In this document: positions 36,751 through 50,106 of the stretch, piece after piece
Numbering within the stretch: position 1 is the first letter of the stretch
Layout: every line of letters starts with the position of its first letter
DNA from: Atherix ibis
Taxonomy: Eukaryota > Arthropoda > Insecta > Diptera > Athericidae
Length of the DNA stretch: 64,000 bases
Reading direction: 5' to 3'
Assembly (NCBI GenBank): GCA_958298945.1
Contig: CATQJD010000126.1
Location: 124,001-188,000 of the forward strand
Position numbers and translations under genes: made by a program
The notes under the pieces: generated by a model
The model's database searches: none
What the model was told of the DNA's origin: nothing
What the model saw: only the letters and a program-made list of their open reading frames with translations

Positions 36751-39700
36751 GTAGAATATTTAAGAGGAATATGAAGTAGTATATTTAAGAGGAATATGAA
36801 GTAGTATGTTTAAAAGGAATATGAAGTAGTATGTTTAAGAGGAAAATGAAGTAGTATGTTTAAGTGGAATATGAAGTAGTATGTTTAAGAGGAATACGAA
36901 GTAGTATGTTTAAGAGGAATATGCAGTAGTATATTTAGGAGGAATATGAAGTAGTATATTTAAGAGGAATATGAAGTAGTATATTTAAGAGGAATATGAA
37001 GTAGTATATTTAAGAGGAATATGAAGTAGTATATTTAAGAGGAATATGAAGTAGTATGTTTAAGACCATTATGAAGTAGTATGTTTAAGAGGAATATGAA
37101 ATAATATATTTAAGAGGAATATGAAGTAGTATAATTAAGAGGAATATGAAGTAGTATATTTAAGATGAATATGAAGTAGTATATTTAAGAGGAATATGAA
37201 GTAGTATATTTAAGATGAATATGAAGTAGTATATTTAAGAGGAATATGAAGTAGTATGTTTAAGAGGAATACGAAGTAGTATGTTTAAGAGGAATATGAA
37301 GCAGTATATTTAAGAGGAATATGAAGTAGTATGTTTAAGAGGAATACGAAGTAGTATGTTTAAGAGGAATATGAAGTAGTATGTTTAAGAGGAATATGAA
37401 GTAGTATGTTTAAGAGGAATATGAAGTAGTATATTTAAGAGGAATATGAAGTAGTATATTTAAGAGGAATATGAAGTAGTATATTTAAGAGGAATATGAA
37501 GAGTAATATATTTAAGAGGAATATGAAGTAGTATATTTAAAAGGAATAGGAAGTAGTATATTTAAGAGGCATATGATGTAGTATATTTAGGAGGAATATT
37601 AAGTAGTATGTTTAAGACGAAAATGATGTAGTATGTTTAAGAGGAATATGAAGTAGTATATTTAAGAGGAATATGAAGTAGTATATTTAAGAGGAATACG
37701 AAGTAGTATATATAAGAGGAATATAAAGTAGTATATTTAAGATTAAAATGAAGTAGTATATTTACGAGCAATATGAAGTAGTATATTTAAGAGGAATATG
37801 AAGTATTATGTTTAAGAGGAATATGAAGTAGTATGTTTAAGAGGAATATGAAGTAGTATGTTTGAGAGGAATATGAAGAAGAATATTTAAGAGGAATATG
37901 AAGTTGTATATTTAAGAGGAATATGAAGTAGTATGTTTAAGAGGAATATGAAGTAGAATGTTTAAGAGGAATATGAAGTAGTATGTTTAAGTGGAATATG
38001 AAGTAGTATGTTTAAGAGGAATACGAAGTAGTATGTTTAAGAGGAATATGACGTAGTATCATATGTTTAAGTGGAATATGAAGTAGTATGTTTAAGAGGA
38101 AAACGAAGTAGTATGTTTAAGAGGAATATGAAGTAGTATATTTAAGAAGAATATGAAGTAGTATGTTTAAGAGGAATATGAAGTAGTATGTTTAAGAGGA
38201 ATATGAAGTAGTATATTTAAGAGGAATATGAAGTAGTATATTTAAGAGGAATATGAAGTAGTATATTTAAGAGGAATATGAAGTAGTATATTTAAGAGGA
38301 ATATGAAGTAGTATATTTAAGAGTAATATGAAGTAGTATATTAGGAGGAATATGAAGTAGTATGTTAAAGAGGAATATGAAGTAGTATGTTTAAGAGGAA
38401 TATGAAGTAGGATATTTAAGAGGAATATGAAGTAGTATGTTTAAGAGGAATATAAAGTAGTATGTTTACGAGTAATATGAAGTAGTATATATAAGAGTAA
38501 TATGAAGTAGTATGTTTAAGAGAAATATGAAGTAGTATATTTAAGAGGAATATGAAGTTGTATATTTAAGAGGAATATGAAGTAGTATGTTTAAGATGAA
38601 TATGAAGTAGTATGTTTAGGAGGAATATGAAGTAGTATATTAGGAGGAATATGATGTAGTATGTTTAAGAGGAATATGAAGTAGTATATTTAAGAGAAAT
38701 ATGAAGTAGTATGTTTAAGAGGAATATGAAGTAGTATGTTTAAGAGGAATATGAAGTAGTATGTTTAAGTGGAATATGAAGTATTATATTTAAGAGGAAT
38801 ATGAAGTAGTATGTTTAAGACCATTATGAAGTAGTATGTTTAAGAGGAATATGAAAGAGTATATTTAAGAGGAATATGAAGTAGTATATTTAAGAGGAAT
38901 ATGAAGTAGAATATTTAAGAGGAATATGAAATAGTATATTTAAGAGGAATATGAAGTAGTATATTTAATGTGAATATGAAGTAGTATATTTAAGAGGAAT
39001 ATGAAGTAGTATGTTTAAAAGGAATACGAAGTAGTATGTTTAAGAGGAATATGAAGTAGTATATTTAAGAGGAATATGAAGTAGTATATTTAAGGGGAAT
39101 ATGAAGTAGTATGTTTAAGAGGAATACAAACTAGTATGTTTAAGAGGAATATGAAGTAGTATGTTTAAGAGGAATATGAAGTAGTATGTTTAAGAGGAAT
39201 ATGAAGTAGTATATTTAAGAGTAATATGAAGTAGCATATTTAAGAGGAATATGAAGTAGTATATTTAGGAGGAATATGAAGTATTATATTTAAGAGGAAT
39301 ATGAAGTAGTATGTTTAAGAGGAATATGAAGTAGTATGTTTAAGACGAATATGAAGTAGTATGTTTAAGAGTCATATGAAGTGGTATGTTTAGGAGGAAT
39401 ATGAAGTAGTATATTTAAGAGGAATATAAAGTAGTATATTTAAGAGTAATATGAAGTAGTATGTTTAAGAGAAATATGAAGTAGTATGTTTAAGAGGAAT
39501 ATGAAGTAGTATATTTAAGAGGGATATGAAGTAGTATATTTACGAGGAATGTGAAGTAGTATATTTAAGAGGAATATGAAGTAGTATATTTAAGAGGAAT
39601 ATGAAGTATTATATTTAAGAGGAATATGAAGTAGAATGTTTAAGAGGAATTTGAAGTAGTATGTTTAAGACGAATATAAAGTAGTATGTTTAAGAGTAAT

Positions 39701-39962
39701 ATGAAGTAGTATATTTAAGGGTAATATGAAGTAGTATGTTTAAGAGTAATATGAAGTAGTATGTTTAAGAGGAATATGTAGTAGTATGTATAAGAGGAAT
39801 ATGAAGTAGTATGTTTAAGAGGAATATGAAGTAGTATGTTTAAGAGGAATATGAAGTAGTATATTTAAGAGGAATATGAAGTAGTATATTTAAGAGGAAT
39901 ATGAAGTAATATATTTAAGAAGAATATTAAGAGTAGTGTATTTAAGAGGAATATGAAGTAGA
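36751..39962 (+). repeat. Mixed satellite with older markers
   Basis: No gene. Contains gtgg/tacg near 36,860, ccattatg near 37,073, a ggcatatgatg cassette at 37,568, a CATAT monomer at 38,050, tattagg near 38,340 and 38,640, ccattatg near 38,821, tttaatgtgaat near 38,966, acaaactag near 39,125 and the anchor near 39,920. 38,050-39,250 resembles 46,884-48,220 with several indels; acaaactag and aatgtgaat were seen only in these two places. Confidence 0.84.
38050..38079 (+). repeat. 30-bp CATAT monomer, copy 5
   Basis: Same insertion, with a gacgtag change at the monomer start. It is followed by gtgg and then aaacgaag, a variant of the tacg companion. Confidence 0.9.
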
Positions 39963-42362
39963 ATATTTAAGAGGAATATGAAGTAGTATATTTAAGAGGA
40001 ATATGAAGTAGTATGTTTAAGAGGAATATGAAGTAGTATGTTTAAGAGGAATATGAAGTAGTATGTTTAAGTGGAATATGAAGTAGTATGTTTAAGAGGA
40101 ATACGAAGTAGTATGCTTAAGAGGAATATGAAGTAGTATGTTTAAGAGTAATATGAAGTAGTATATATAAGAGTAATATGAAGTTGTATGTTTAAGAGAA
40201 ATATGAAGTAGTATGTTTAAGAGGAATATGAAGTAGTATATTTAAGAGGGATATGAAGTAGCATATTTACGAGGAATATGAAGTAGTATATTTAAGAGGA
40301 ATATGAAGTAGTATATTTAAGAGGAATATGAAGTAGTATATTAATAGGAATATGAAGTAGTTTGTTTAAGAGGAATATGTAGTAGTATATTTAAAAGGAA
40401 TATGAAGTAGTATGTTTAAGAGGAATATGAAGTAGTATGTTAAAGATGAATATGAAGTAGTATGTTTAAAAGGAATATGAAGTATATGTTTAAGAGGAAT
40501 ATGAAGTCGTATGTTTAAGAGGAATATGAAGTAGTATGGTTAAGAGCAATATGAAGTAGTATGTTTAAGAGAAATATGAAGTAGTATGTCTAGGAGGAAT
40601 ATGAAGTAGTATATTTAAGAGGAATATGAAGTAGTATATTTAAGAGGAACATGAAGTAGTATGTTTAAGAGTAATATGAAGTAGTATATTTAAGAGTAAT
40701 ATGAAGTAGTATGTTTAAGAGAAATATGAAGTAGTATGTTTAAGAGGAATATGAAGTAGTATGTTTAAAAGGAATATGAAGTAGTATGTTTAAGAGGAAT
40801 ATGAAATAGTATGTTTAAGACGAATATGCAGTAGTATGTTTAAGAGTAATATGAAGTAGTATGTTTAAAAGGAATATGAAGTAGTATGTTTAAGTGGAAT
40901 ATGAAATAGTATGTTTAAGAGGAATATGAAGTAGTGTGTTTAAGAGGAATTTGAAGTAGTATGTTTAAGAGAAATATGAAGTAGTATGTTTAGGAGGAAT
41001 ATGAAGTAGTATATTTAAGAGGAATATGAAGTAGTATGTTTAAGAAAAATATGAAGTAGTATGTTTAAGAGGAATATGAAGTAGTATATTTAAGAGGAAT
41101 ATGAAGTAGTATATTTAAGAGGAATATGAAGTAATATATTTAAGCGGAATATGAAGAGTAGTATATTTAAGAGGAATATGAAGTAGAATATGTAAGAGGA
41201 ATATGAAGTAGTATATCTAAGAGGAATATGAAGTAGTATGTTTAAGAGGAATATGAAGTAGTATGTTTAAGAGGAAAATGAAGTAGTATGTTTAAGTGGA
41301 ATATGAAGTAAATATGTTTAAGAGGAATACGAAGTAGTATGTTTAAGAGGAATATGAAGCAGTATATTTAAGAGGAATATGAAGTAGTATGTTTAAGAGG
41401 AATACGAAGTAGTACGTTTAACAGGAATATGAAGTAGTATGTTTAAGAGGAATATGAAGTAGTATGTTTAAGAGGAATATGAAGTAGTATATTTAAGAGG
41501 AATATGAAGTAGTATATTTAAGAGGAATATGAAGTAGTATGTTTAAGAGGAATATGAAGAAGTATATTTAAGAGAAATATGAAGTAGTATGTTTAAGACC
41601 ATTATGAAGTAGTATGTTTAAGAGGAATATGAAATAGTATATTTAAGAGGAATATGAAGTAGTATATTTAAGAGGAATATGAAGTAGTATATTTAAGAGG
41701 AATATGAAGTAGTATATTTAAGAGGAATATGAAGTAGTATATTTAAGATGAATATTAATTGGTATATTTAAGAGGAATATGAAGTAGTATGTTTAAGAGG
41801 AATACGAAGTAGTATGTTTAAGAGGAATATGAAGTAGTATGTTTAAGAGGAATATGAAGTAGTATATTTAGGAGGAATATGAAGTAGTATATTTAAGAGG
41901 AATATGAAGTAGTATATTTAAGAGGAATGTGAAGTAGTATATTTAAGAGTAATATGAAGTAGTATATTTAAGGGGAATATGAAGTAGTATGTTTAAGTGG
42001 AATATGAAGTAGTATGTTTAAGAGGAATACGAAGTAGTATGTTTAAGAGGAATATGAAGTAGTATGTTTAAAAGGAATTTGAAGTAGTATGCTTAAGAGG
42101 AATATGAAGTAGTATGTTTAAGAGTAATATGAAGTAGTATATATAAGAGTAATATGAAGTTGTATGTTTAAGAGAAATATGAAGTAGTATGTTTAAGAGG
42201 AATATGAAGTAGTATATTTAAGAGGGATATGAAGTAGCATATTTACGAGGAATATGAAGTAGTATATTTAAGAGGAATATGAAGTAGTATATTTAAGAGG
42301 AATATGAAGTAGTTTATTAATAGGAATATGAAGTAGTTTGTTTAAGAGGAATATGTAGTAGT
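39963..42362 (+). repeat. 2,400-bp unit, copy 1 of a triplication
   Basis: Sequence columns repeat exactly 2,400 bp later across the whole unit: gcttaag (about 40,114), gaagttg, gaggg with gcatatttacg, ttaatagg with gtttg, gaagtatatg (24-bp monomer), gtcg, tatggtt, gtctagg, gcagtag, gtgtgtttaag, the anchor near 41,155, gtaaatatg (+1 bp, 41,309), gtacg, ccattatg (about 41,598) and attaattgg. Only two differences from copy 2 were seen in the parts compared: near 41,575 (gaaat versus ggaat) and near 42,314 (gttt versus gtat). Confidence 0.96.
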
Positions 42363-44392
42363 ATATTTAAGAGGAATATGAAGTAGTATATTTAAGAGGA
42401 ATATGAAGTAGTATGTTTAAGAGGAATATGAAGTAGTATGTTTAAGAGGAATATGAAGTAGTATGTTTAAGTGGAATATGAAGTAGTATGTTTAAGAGGA
42501 ATACGAAGTAGTATGCTTAAGAGGAATATGAAGTAGTATGTTTAAGAGTAATATGAAGTAGTATATATAAGAGTAATATGAAGTTGTATGTTTAAGAGAA
42601 ATATGAAGTAGTATGTTTAAGAGGAATATGAAGTAGTATATTTAAGAGGGATATGAAGTAGCATATTTACGAGGAATATGAAGTAGTATATTTAAGAGGA
42701 ATATGAAGTAGTATATTTAAGAGGAATATGAAGTAGTATATTAATAGGAATATGAAGTAGTTTGTTTAAGAGGAATATGTAGTAGTATATTTAAAAGGAA
42801 TATGAAGTAGTATGTTTAAGAGGAATATGAAGTAGTATGTTAAAGATGAATATGAAGTAGTATGTTTAAAAGGAATATGAAGTATATGTTTAAGAGGAAT
42901 ATGAAGTCGTATGTTTAAGAGGAATATGAAGTAGTATGGTTAAGAGCAATATGAAGTAGTATGTTTAAGAGAAATATGAAGTAGTATGTCTAGGAGGAAT
43001 ATGAAGTAGTATATTTAAGAGGAATATGAAGTAGTATATTTAAGAGGAACATGAAGTAGTATGTTTAAGAGTAATATGAAGTAGTATATTTAAGAGTAAT
43101 ATGAAGTAGTATGTTTAAGAGAAATATGAAGTAGTATGTTTAAGAGGAATATGAAGTAGTATGTTTAAAAGGAATATGAAGTAGTATGTTTAAGAGGAAT
43201 ATGAAATAGTATGTTTAAGACGAATATGCAGTAGTATGTTTAAGAGTAATATGAAGTAGTATGTTTAAAAGGAATATGAAGTAGTATGTTTAAGTGGAAT
43301 ATGAAATAGTATGTTTAAGAGGAATATGAAGTAGTGTGTTTAAGAGGAATTTGAAGTAGTATGTTTAAGAGAAATATGAAGTAGTATGTTTAGGAGGAAT
43401 ATGAAGTAGTATATTTAAGAGGAATATGAAGTAGTATGTTTAAGAAAAATATGAAGTAGTATGTTTAAGAGGAATATGAAGTAGTATATTTAAGAGGAAT
43501 ATGAAGTAGTATATTTAAGAGGAATATGAAGTAATATATTTAAGCGGAATATGAAGAGTAGTATATTTAAGAGGAATATGAAGTAGAATATGTAAGAGGA
43601 ATATGAAGTAGTATATCTAAGAGGAATATGAAGTAGTATGTTTAAGAGGAATATGAAGTAGTATGTTTAAGAGGAAAATGAAGTAGTATGTTTAAGTGGA
43701 ATATGAAGTAAATATGTTTAAGAGGAATACGAAGTAGTATGTTTAAGAGGAATATGAAGCAGTATATTTAAGAGGAATATGAAGTAGTATGTTTAAGAGG
43801 AATACGAAGTAGTACGTTTAACAGGAATATGAAGTAGTATGTTTAAGAGGAATATGAAGTAGTATGTTTAAGAGGAATATGAAGTAGTATATTTAAGAGG
43901 AATATGAAGTAGTATATTTAAGAGGAATATGAAGTAGTATGTTTAAGAGGAATATGAAGAAGTATATTTAAGAGGAATATGAAGTAGTATGTTTAAGACC
44001 ATTATGAAGTAGTATGTTTAAGAGGAATATGAAATAGTATATTTAAGAGGAATATGAAGTAGTATATTTAAGAGGAATATGAAGTAGTATATTTAAGAGG
44101 AATATGAAGTAGTATATTTAAGAGGAATATGAAGTAGTATATTTAAGATGAATATTAATTGGTATATTTAAGAGGAATATGAAGTAGTATGTTTAAGAGG
44201 AATACGAAGTAGTATGTTTAAGAGGAATATGAAGTAGTATGTTTAAGAGGAATATGAAGTAGTATATTTAGGAGGAATATGAAGTAGTATATTTAAGAGG
44301 AATATGAAGTAGTATATTTAAGAGGAATGTGAAGTAGTATATTTAAGAGTAATATGAAGTAGTATATTTAAGGGGAATATGAAGTAGTATGT
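42363..44392 (+). repeat. 2,400-bp unit, copy 2 of a triplication
   Basis: Near-perfect copy of 39,963-42,362, continuing in register to about 44,762. The third copy begins to overlap it from about 44,387, where gtgg/tacg restarts the series; I therefore end this entry there, although the 2,400-bp match runs on. Base-for-base identity over such a length implies a very recent duplication or gene conversion. Confidence 0.95.
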
Positions 44393-46417
44393 TTAAGTGG
44401 AATATGAAGTAGTATGTTTAAGAGGAATACGAAGTAGTATGTTTAAGAGGAATATGAAGTAGTATGTTTAAAAGGAATTTGAAGTAGTATGCTTAAGAGG
44501 AATATGAAGTAGTATGTTTAAGAGTAATATGAAGTAGTATATATAAGAGTAATATGAAGTTGTATGTTTAAGAGAAATATGAAGTAGTATGTTTAAGAGG
44601 AATATGAAGTAGTATATTTAAGAGGGATATGAAGTAGCATATTTACGAGGAATATGAAGTAGTATATTTAAGAGGAATATGAAGTAGTATATTTAAGAGG
44701 AATATGAAGTAGTATATTAATAGGAATATGAAGTAGTTTGTTTAAGAGGAATATGTAGTAGTATATTTAAAAGGAATATGAAGTAGTATGTTTAAGAGGA
44801 ATATGAAGTAGTATGTTAAAGATGAATATGAAGTAGTATGTTTAAAAGGAATATGAAGTATATGTTTAAGAGGAATATGAAGTCGTATGTTTAAGAGGAA
44901 TATGAAGTAGTATGGTTAAGAGGAATATGAAGTAGTATGTTTAAGAGAAATATGAAGTAGTATGTCTAGGAGGAATATGAAGTAGTATATTTAAGAGGAA
45001 TATGAAGTAGTATATTTAAGAGGAACATGAAGTAGTATGTTTAAGAGTAATATGAAGTAGTATATTTAAGAGTAATATGAAGTAGTATGTTTAAGAGAAA
45101 TATGAAGTAGTATGTTTAAGAGGAATATGAAGTAGTATGTTTAAAAGGAATATGAAGTAGTATGTTTAAGAGGAATATGAAATAGTATGTTTAAGACGAA
45201 TATGCAGTAGTATGTTTAAGAGTAATATGAAGTAGTATGTTTAAAAGGAATATGAAGTAGTATGTTTAAGAGAAATATGAAGTAGTATGTTTAAGAGGAA
45301 TATGAAGTAGTATGTTTAAAAGGAATATGAAGTAGTATGTTTAAGAGGAATATGAAATAGTATGTTTAAGACGAATATGCAGTAGTATGTTTAAGAGTAA
45401 TATGAAGTAGTATGTTTAAAAGGAATATGAAGTAGTATATTTAAGAGGAATATGAAGTAGTATGTTTAAGAAAAATATGAAGTAGTATGTTTAAGAGGAA
45501 TATGAAGTAGTATATTTAAGAGGAATATGAAGTAGTATATTTAAGAGGAATATGAAGTAATATATTTAAGCGGAATATGAAGAGTAGTATATTTAAGAGG
45601 AATATGAAGTAGAATATGTAAGAGGAATATGAAGTAGTATATTTAAGAGGAATATGAAGTAGTATGTTTAAGAGGAATATGAAGTAGTATGTTTAAGAGG
45701 AAAATGAAGTAGTATGTTTAAGTGGAATATGAAGTAAATATGTTTAAGAGGAATACGAAGTAGTATGTTTAAGAGGAATATGAAGCAGTATATTTAAGAG
45801 GAATATGAAGTAGTATGTTTAAGAGGAATACGAAGTAGTACGTTTAACAGGAATATGAAGTAGTATGTTTAAGAGGAATATGAAGTAGTATGTTTAAGAG
45901 GAATATGAAGTAGTATATTTAAGAGGAATATGAAGTAGTATATTTAAGAGGAATATGAAGTAGTATGTTTAAGAGGAATATGAAGAAGTATATTTAAGAG
46001 GAATATGAAGTAGTATGTTTAAGACCATTATGAAGTAGTATGTTTAAGAGGAATATGAAATAGTATATTTAAGAGGAATATGAAGTAGTATATTTAAGAG
46101 GAATATGAAGTAGTATATTTAAGAGGAATATGAAGTAGTATATTTAAGAGGAATATGAAGTAGTATATTTAAGATGAATATTAATTGGTATATTTAAGAG
46201 GAATATGAAGTAGTATGTTTAAGAGGAATACGAAGTAGTATGTTTAAGAGGAATATGAAGTAGTATGTTTAAGAGGAATATGAAGTAGTATATTTAGGAG
46301 GAATATGAAGTAGTATATTTAAGAGGAATATGAAGTAGTATATTTAAGAGGAATGTGAAGTAGTATATTTAAGAGTAATATGAAGTAGTATATTTAAGGG
46401 GAATATGAAGTAGTATG
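44393..46417 (+). repeat. Third copy of the triplication, rearranged
   Basis: Follows copy 2 at +1,976 bp (gcttaag 42,511 to 44,487; gatgaat 42,845 to 44,821) and then, after an internal change near 45,265-45,440, at +2,026 bp (gaaaaat 43,442 to 45,468). Contains its own 175-bp tandem duplication. Matching to copy 2 ends near 46,417, where ccattatg replaces gtgg. Confidence 0.92.
45092..45440 (+). repeat. 175-bp tandem duplication (7 monomers, two copies)
   Basis: gagaaat, ttaaaagg, gaaatag, gacgaat, gcagtag, gagtaat, ttaaaagg recurs at +175 bp (gaaatag at 45,179 and 45,354). It replaces about 150 bp (gtgg, gtgtg, tttgaag, ttaggagg) present at this point in the other two copies. Confidence 0.9.
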
Positions 46418-48304
46418 TTTAAGACCATTATGAAGTAGTATGTTTAAGAGGAATATGAAGTAGTATATTTAAGAGGAATATGAAGTAGTATATTTAAGAG
46501 GAATATAAAGTAGTATATTTAAGAGGAATATGAAGTAGTAAATATAAGAGGAATATGAAGTAGTATATTTAAGATGAATATGAAGTAGTATATTTAAGTT
46601 GAATATGAAGTAGTATATTTAAGACGAATATGAAGTAGTATGTTTAAGAGGAAAACGAAGTAGTATGCTTAAGAGGAATATGAAGTAGTATGTTGAAGAG
46701 GAATATGAAGTAGTATATTGAAGAGGAATATGAAGTAGTATATTTAAGAGGAATATGAAGAGTAGTATATTTAAGAGGAATATGAAGTAGTATATTTAAG
46801 AGGAATATGAAGTTATATATTTAAGAGGTATATGAAGTAGTATGTTTAAGAGGAATATGAAGTAGTATGTTTAAGAGGAATATGAAGTAGTATCATATGT
46901 TTAAGTGGAATATGAAGTAGTATGTTTAAGAGGAATACGAAATAGTATGTTTTAAAGCAATATGAAGTAGTATATTTAAGAAGAATATGAAGTAGTATGT
47001 TTAAGAGGATTATGAAGTAGTATGTTTAAGAGGAATATGAAGTAGTATATTTAAGAGGAATATGAAGTAGTATATTTAAGAGGAATATGAAGTAGTATAT
47101 TTAAGAGGAATATGAAGTAGTATATTTAAGAGGAATATGAAGTAGTATATTTAAGAGTAACATGAAGTAGTATATTAGGAGGAATATGAAGTAGTATGTT
47201 TAAGAGGAATATGAAGTAGTATGTTTAAGAGGAATATGAAGTAGCATATTTAAGAGGAATATGAAGTAGTATGTTTAAGAGGAATATGAAGTAGTATGTT
47301 TACGAGTAATATGAAGTAGTATATTTAAGAGTTATATGAAGTAGTATGTTTAAGAGGAATATGAAGTAGTTTATTTAAGAGGAATATGAAGTTGCATATT
47401 TAAGTGGAATATGAAGTAGTATGTTTAAGAGGAATATGAAGTAGTATGTTTAAGAGGAATATGAAGTAGTATATTAGGAGGAATATGAAGTAGTATGTTT
47501 AAGAGGAATAGGAAGTAGTAAATTTAAGAGGAATATGAAGTGGTATGTTTAAGAGGAATATGAAGTAGTATGCTTAAGAGGAATATGAAGTAGTATGTTT
47601 AAGTGGAATATGAAGTAGTCTGTTTAAGAGGAATACGAAGTAGTATGTTTAAGAGGAATATGAAGTAGTATATTTAGGAGGAATATGAAGTAGTATATTT
47701 AAGAGTAATATGAAGTAGTATATTTAAGAGGAATATGAAGTAGTATATTTAAGAGGAATATGAAGTAGTATATTTAAGAGGAATATGAAGTAGTATGTTT
47801 AAGACCATTATGAAGTAGTATGTTTAAGAGGAATATGAAATAGTATATTTAAGAGGAATATGAAGTAGTATATTTAAGAGGAATATGAAGTAGTATATTT
47901 AAGAGGAATATGAAGTAGTATATTTAAGAGGAATATGAAGTAGTATATTTAATGTGAATATGAAGTAGTATATTTAAGAGGAATATGAAGTAGTATGTTT
48001 AAGAGGAATACGAAGTAGTATGTTTAAGAGGAATATGAAGTAGTATATTTAAGAGGAATATGAAGTAGTATGCTTAAGAGGAATACAAACTAGTATGTTT
48101 AAGAGGAATATGAAGTAGTATGTTTAAGAGGAATATGAAGTAGTATGTTTAAGAGGAATATGAAGTTGTATATTTAAGAGGAATATGAAGTAGTATATTT
48201 AAGAGGAATATGAAGTAGTATATTTAGGAGGAATATGAAGAGTAGTATATTTAAGAGGAATATGAAGTAGTTTGTTTAAGAGGAATATGAAGTAGAATGT
48301 TTAA
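46418..48304 (+). repeat. Mixed satellite related to 38,050-39,250
   Basis: No gene. Includes ccattatg near 46,422 and 47,803, the anchor near 46,757, a CATAT monomer at 46,884, gtgg/tacg near 46,904 and 47,606, tattagg near 47,171 and 47,471, tttaatgtgaat near 47,950, acaaactag near 48,086 and agagtag near 48,240. Confidence 0.84.
46884..46913 (+). repeat. 30-bp CATAT monomer, copy 6
   Basis: Same insertion, followed by gtgg and tacg. Its surroundings match those of copy 5 (a block at about 38.05-39.25 kb related to about 46.88-48.2 kb), so the two copies descend from one duplicated segment. Confidence 0.9.
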
Positions 48305-48853
48305 GAGGAATATGAAGTAGTATATTTAAGAGGAATATGAAGTAGTATATTTAAGAGGAATATGAAGTAGCATATTTAAGGGGAATAGGAAGTAGTATAT
48401 TTAAGAGCCATATGATGTAGTATATATAGGAGCAATATTAAGTAGTATGTTTAAGACGAAAATGAAGTAGTATGTTTAAGAGGAATATGAAGTAGTATAT
48501 TTAAGAGGAATATGAAGTAGTATATTTAAGAGGAATACGAAGTAGTATATTTAAGAGGAATATAAAGTAGTATATTTAAGAGGAAAATGAAGTAGTATAT
48601 TTACGAGGAATATGAAGTAGTATATTTAAGAGGAATATGAAGTATTATGTTTAAGAGGAATATGAAGTAGAATATTTAAGAGGAACATGAAGTAGTATAT
48701 TTTAAAGGAATATGAAGTAGTATGTTTAAGAGGAATATGAAGTAGTATGTTTAAGAGTAATATGAAGTAGTTTGTTTAAGTGGAATATGAAGTAGTATGT
48801 TAAAGAGGAATACGAAGTAGTATGTTTAAGAGGAATATGAAGTAGTATATTTA
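48305..48853 (+). repeat. 0.55-kb block, copy 1 (pair with 49,355-49,903)
   Basis: Recurs at exactly +1,050 bp (42 monomers): gcatatttaagggg (48,371 and 49,421), the aggaag/ggcatatgatg cassette (here gagccatatg), gcaatattaag, tttacgagg, gaggaacatg, gtttg with gtgg, and ttaaagaggaatacg. Differences: gagcca versus gaggca, and tatatttaag versus tacatttaag. Confidence 0.92.
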
Positions 48854-49354
48854 GGAGGAATATGAAGTAGTATATTTAAGAGTAATATGAAGTAGTATAT
48901 TTAAGAGGAATATGAAGTAGTATATTTAAGAGGAATATGAAGTAGTATATTTAAGGGGAATATGAAGTAGTATGTTTAAGACCATTATGAAGTAGTAAGT
49001 TTAAGAGGAATATGCAGTAGTATATTTAAGAGGAATATGAAGTAGTATATTTAAAAGGAATATGAAGTAATATGTTTAAGAGAAATATGAAGTAGTATGT
49101 TTAAGACGAACATGAAGTAGTATGTTTAAGAGTAATATGAAGTAGTATGTTTAAAATTAATATGAAGTAGTATGTTTAAGAGGAATATGAAGTAGTATAT
49201 TTTAGAGGAATATGAAGTAGTATGTTTAAGAGAAATATGAAGTAGTATGTTTAAGAGGAAAATGAAGTAGTATATTTAAGAGGAATATAAAGTAGTATGT
49301 TTAAGAGGAATATGAAGTAGAATATTTAAGAGGAACATGAAGTAGTATATTTAA
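48854..49354 (+). repeat. Satellite between the two 0.55-kb copies
   Basis: Monomers with ttaggagg, gagtaat, gggg, ccattatg (about 48,979), taagtttaag with gcagtag, ttaaaagg, gacgaacatg, ttaaaatt, ttttagagg and gagaaat. This ccattatg/taagttt/gcagtag/gacgaac series is reused several times at 51-59 kb. Confidence 0.85.
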
Positions 49355-49903
49355 GAGGAATATGAAGTAGTATATTTAAGAGGAATATGAAGTAGTATAT
49401 TTAAGAGGAATATGAAGTAGCATATTTAAGGGGAATAGGAAGTAGTATATTTAAGAGGCATATGATGTAGTATATATAGGAGCAATATTAAGTAGTATGT
49501 TTAAGACGAAAATGAAGTAGTATGTTTAAGAGGAATATGAAGTAGTATATTTAAGAGGAATATGAAGTAGTATATTTAAGAGGAATACGAAGTAGTATAT
49601 TTAAGAGGAATATAAAGTAGTATATTTAAGAGGAAAATGAAGTAGTATATTTACGAGGAATATGAAGTAGTACATTTAAGAGGAATATGAAGTATTATGT
49701 TTAAGAGGAATATGAAGTAGAATATTTAAGAGGAACATGAAGTAGTATATTTTAAAGGAATATGAAGTAGTATGTTTAAGAGGAATATGAAGTAGTATGT
49801 TTAAGAGTAATATGAAGTAGTTTGTTTAAGTGGAATATGAAGTAGTATGTTAAAGAGGAATACGAAGTAGTATGTTTAAGAGGAATATGAAGTAGTATAT
49901 TTA
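49355..49903 (+). repeat. 0.55-kb block, copy 2 (pair with 48,305-48,853)
   Basis: Second copy at +1,050 bp. It ends at the tacg monomer, after which the gggg/aattag series of the next region starts. Confidence 0.92.
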
Positions 49904-50106
49904 AGGGGAATATGAATTAGTATATTTAAGATAAATATGAAGTAGTATGTTTAAGAGGAATATGAAGTAGTATGTTTAAGAGGAAAATGAAGTAGTATAT
50001 TTAAGAGGAATATAAAGTAGTATGTTTAAGAGGAAAATGAAGTAGTATGTTTAAGAGGAATATGAAGTAGTATGTTTAAGTGGAATATGAAGTAGTATGT
50101 TTAAGA

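Noticed and set aside
39963..44762. Segmental duplication containing a hidden transposon to explain the 2,400-bp copies
   Set aside because: The copies consist only of 25-bp monomers from end to end, with no terminal repeats or target-site duplications.
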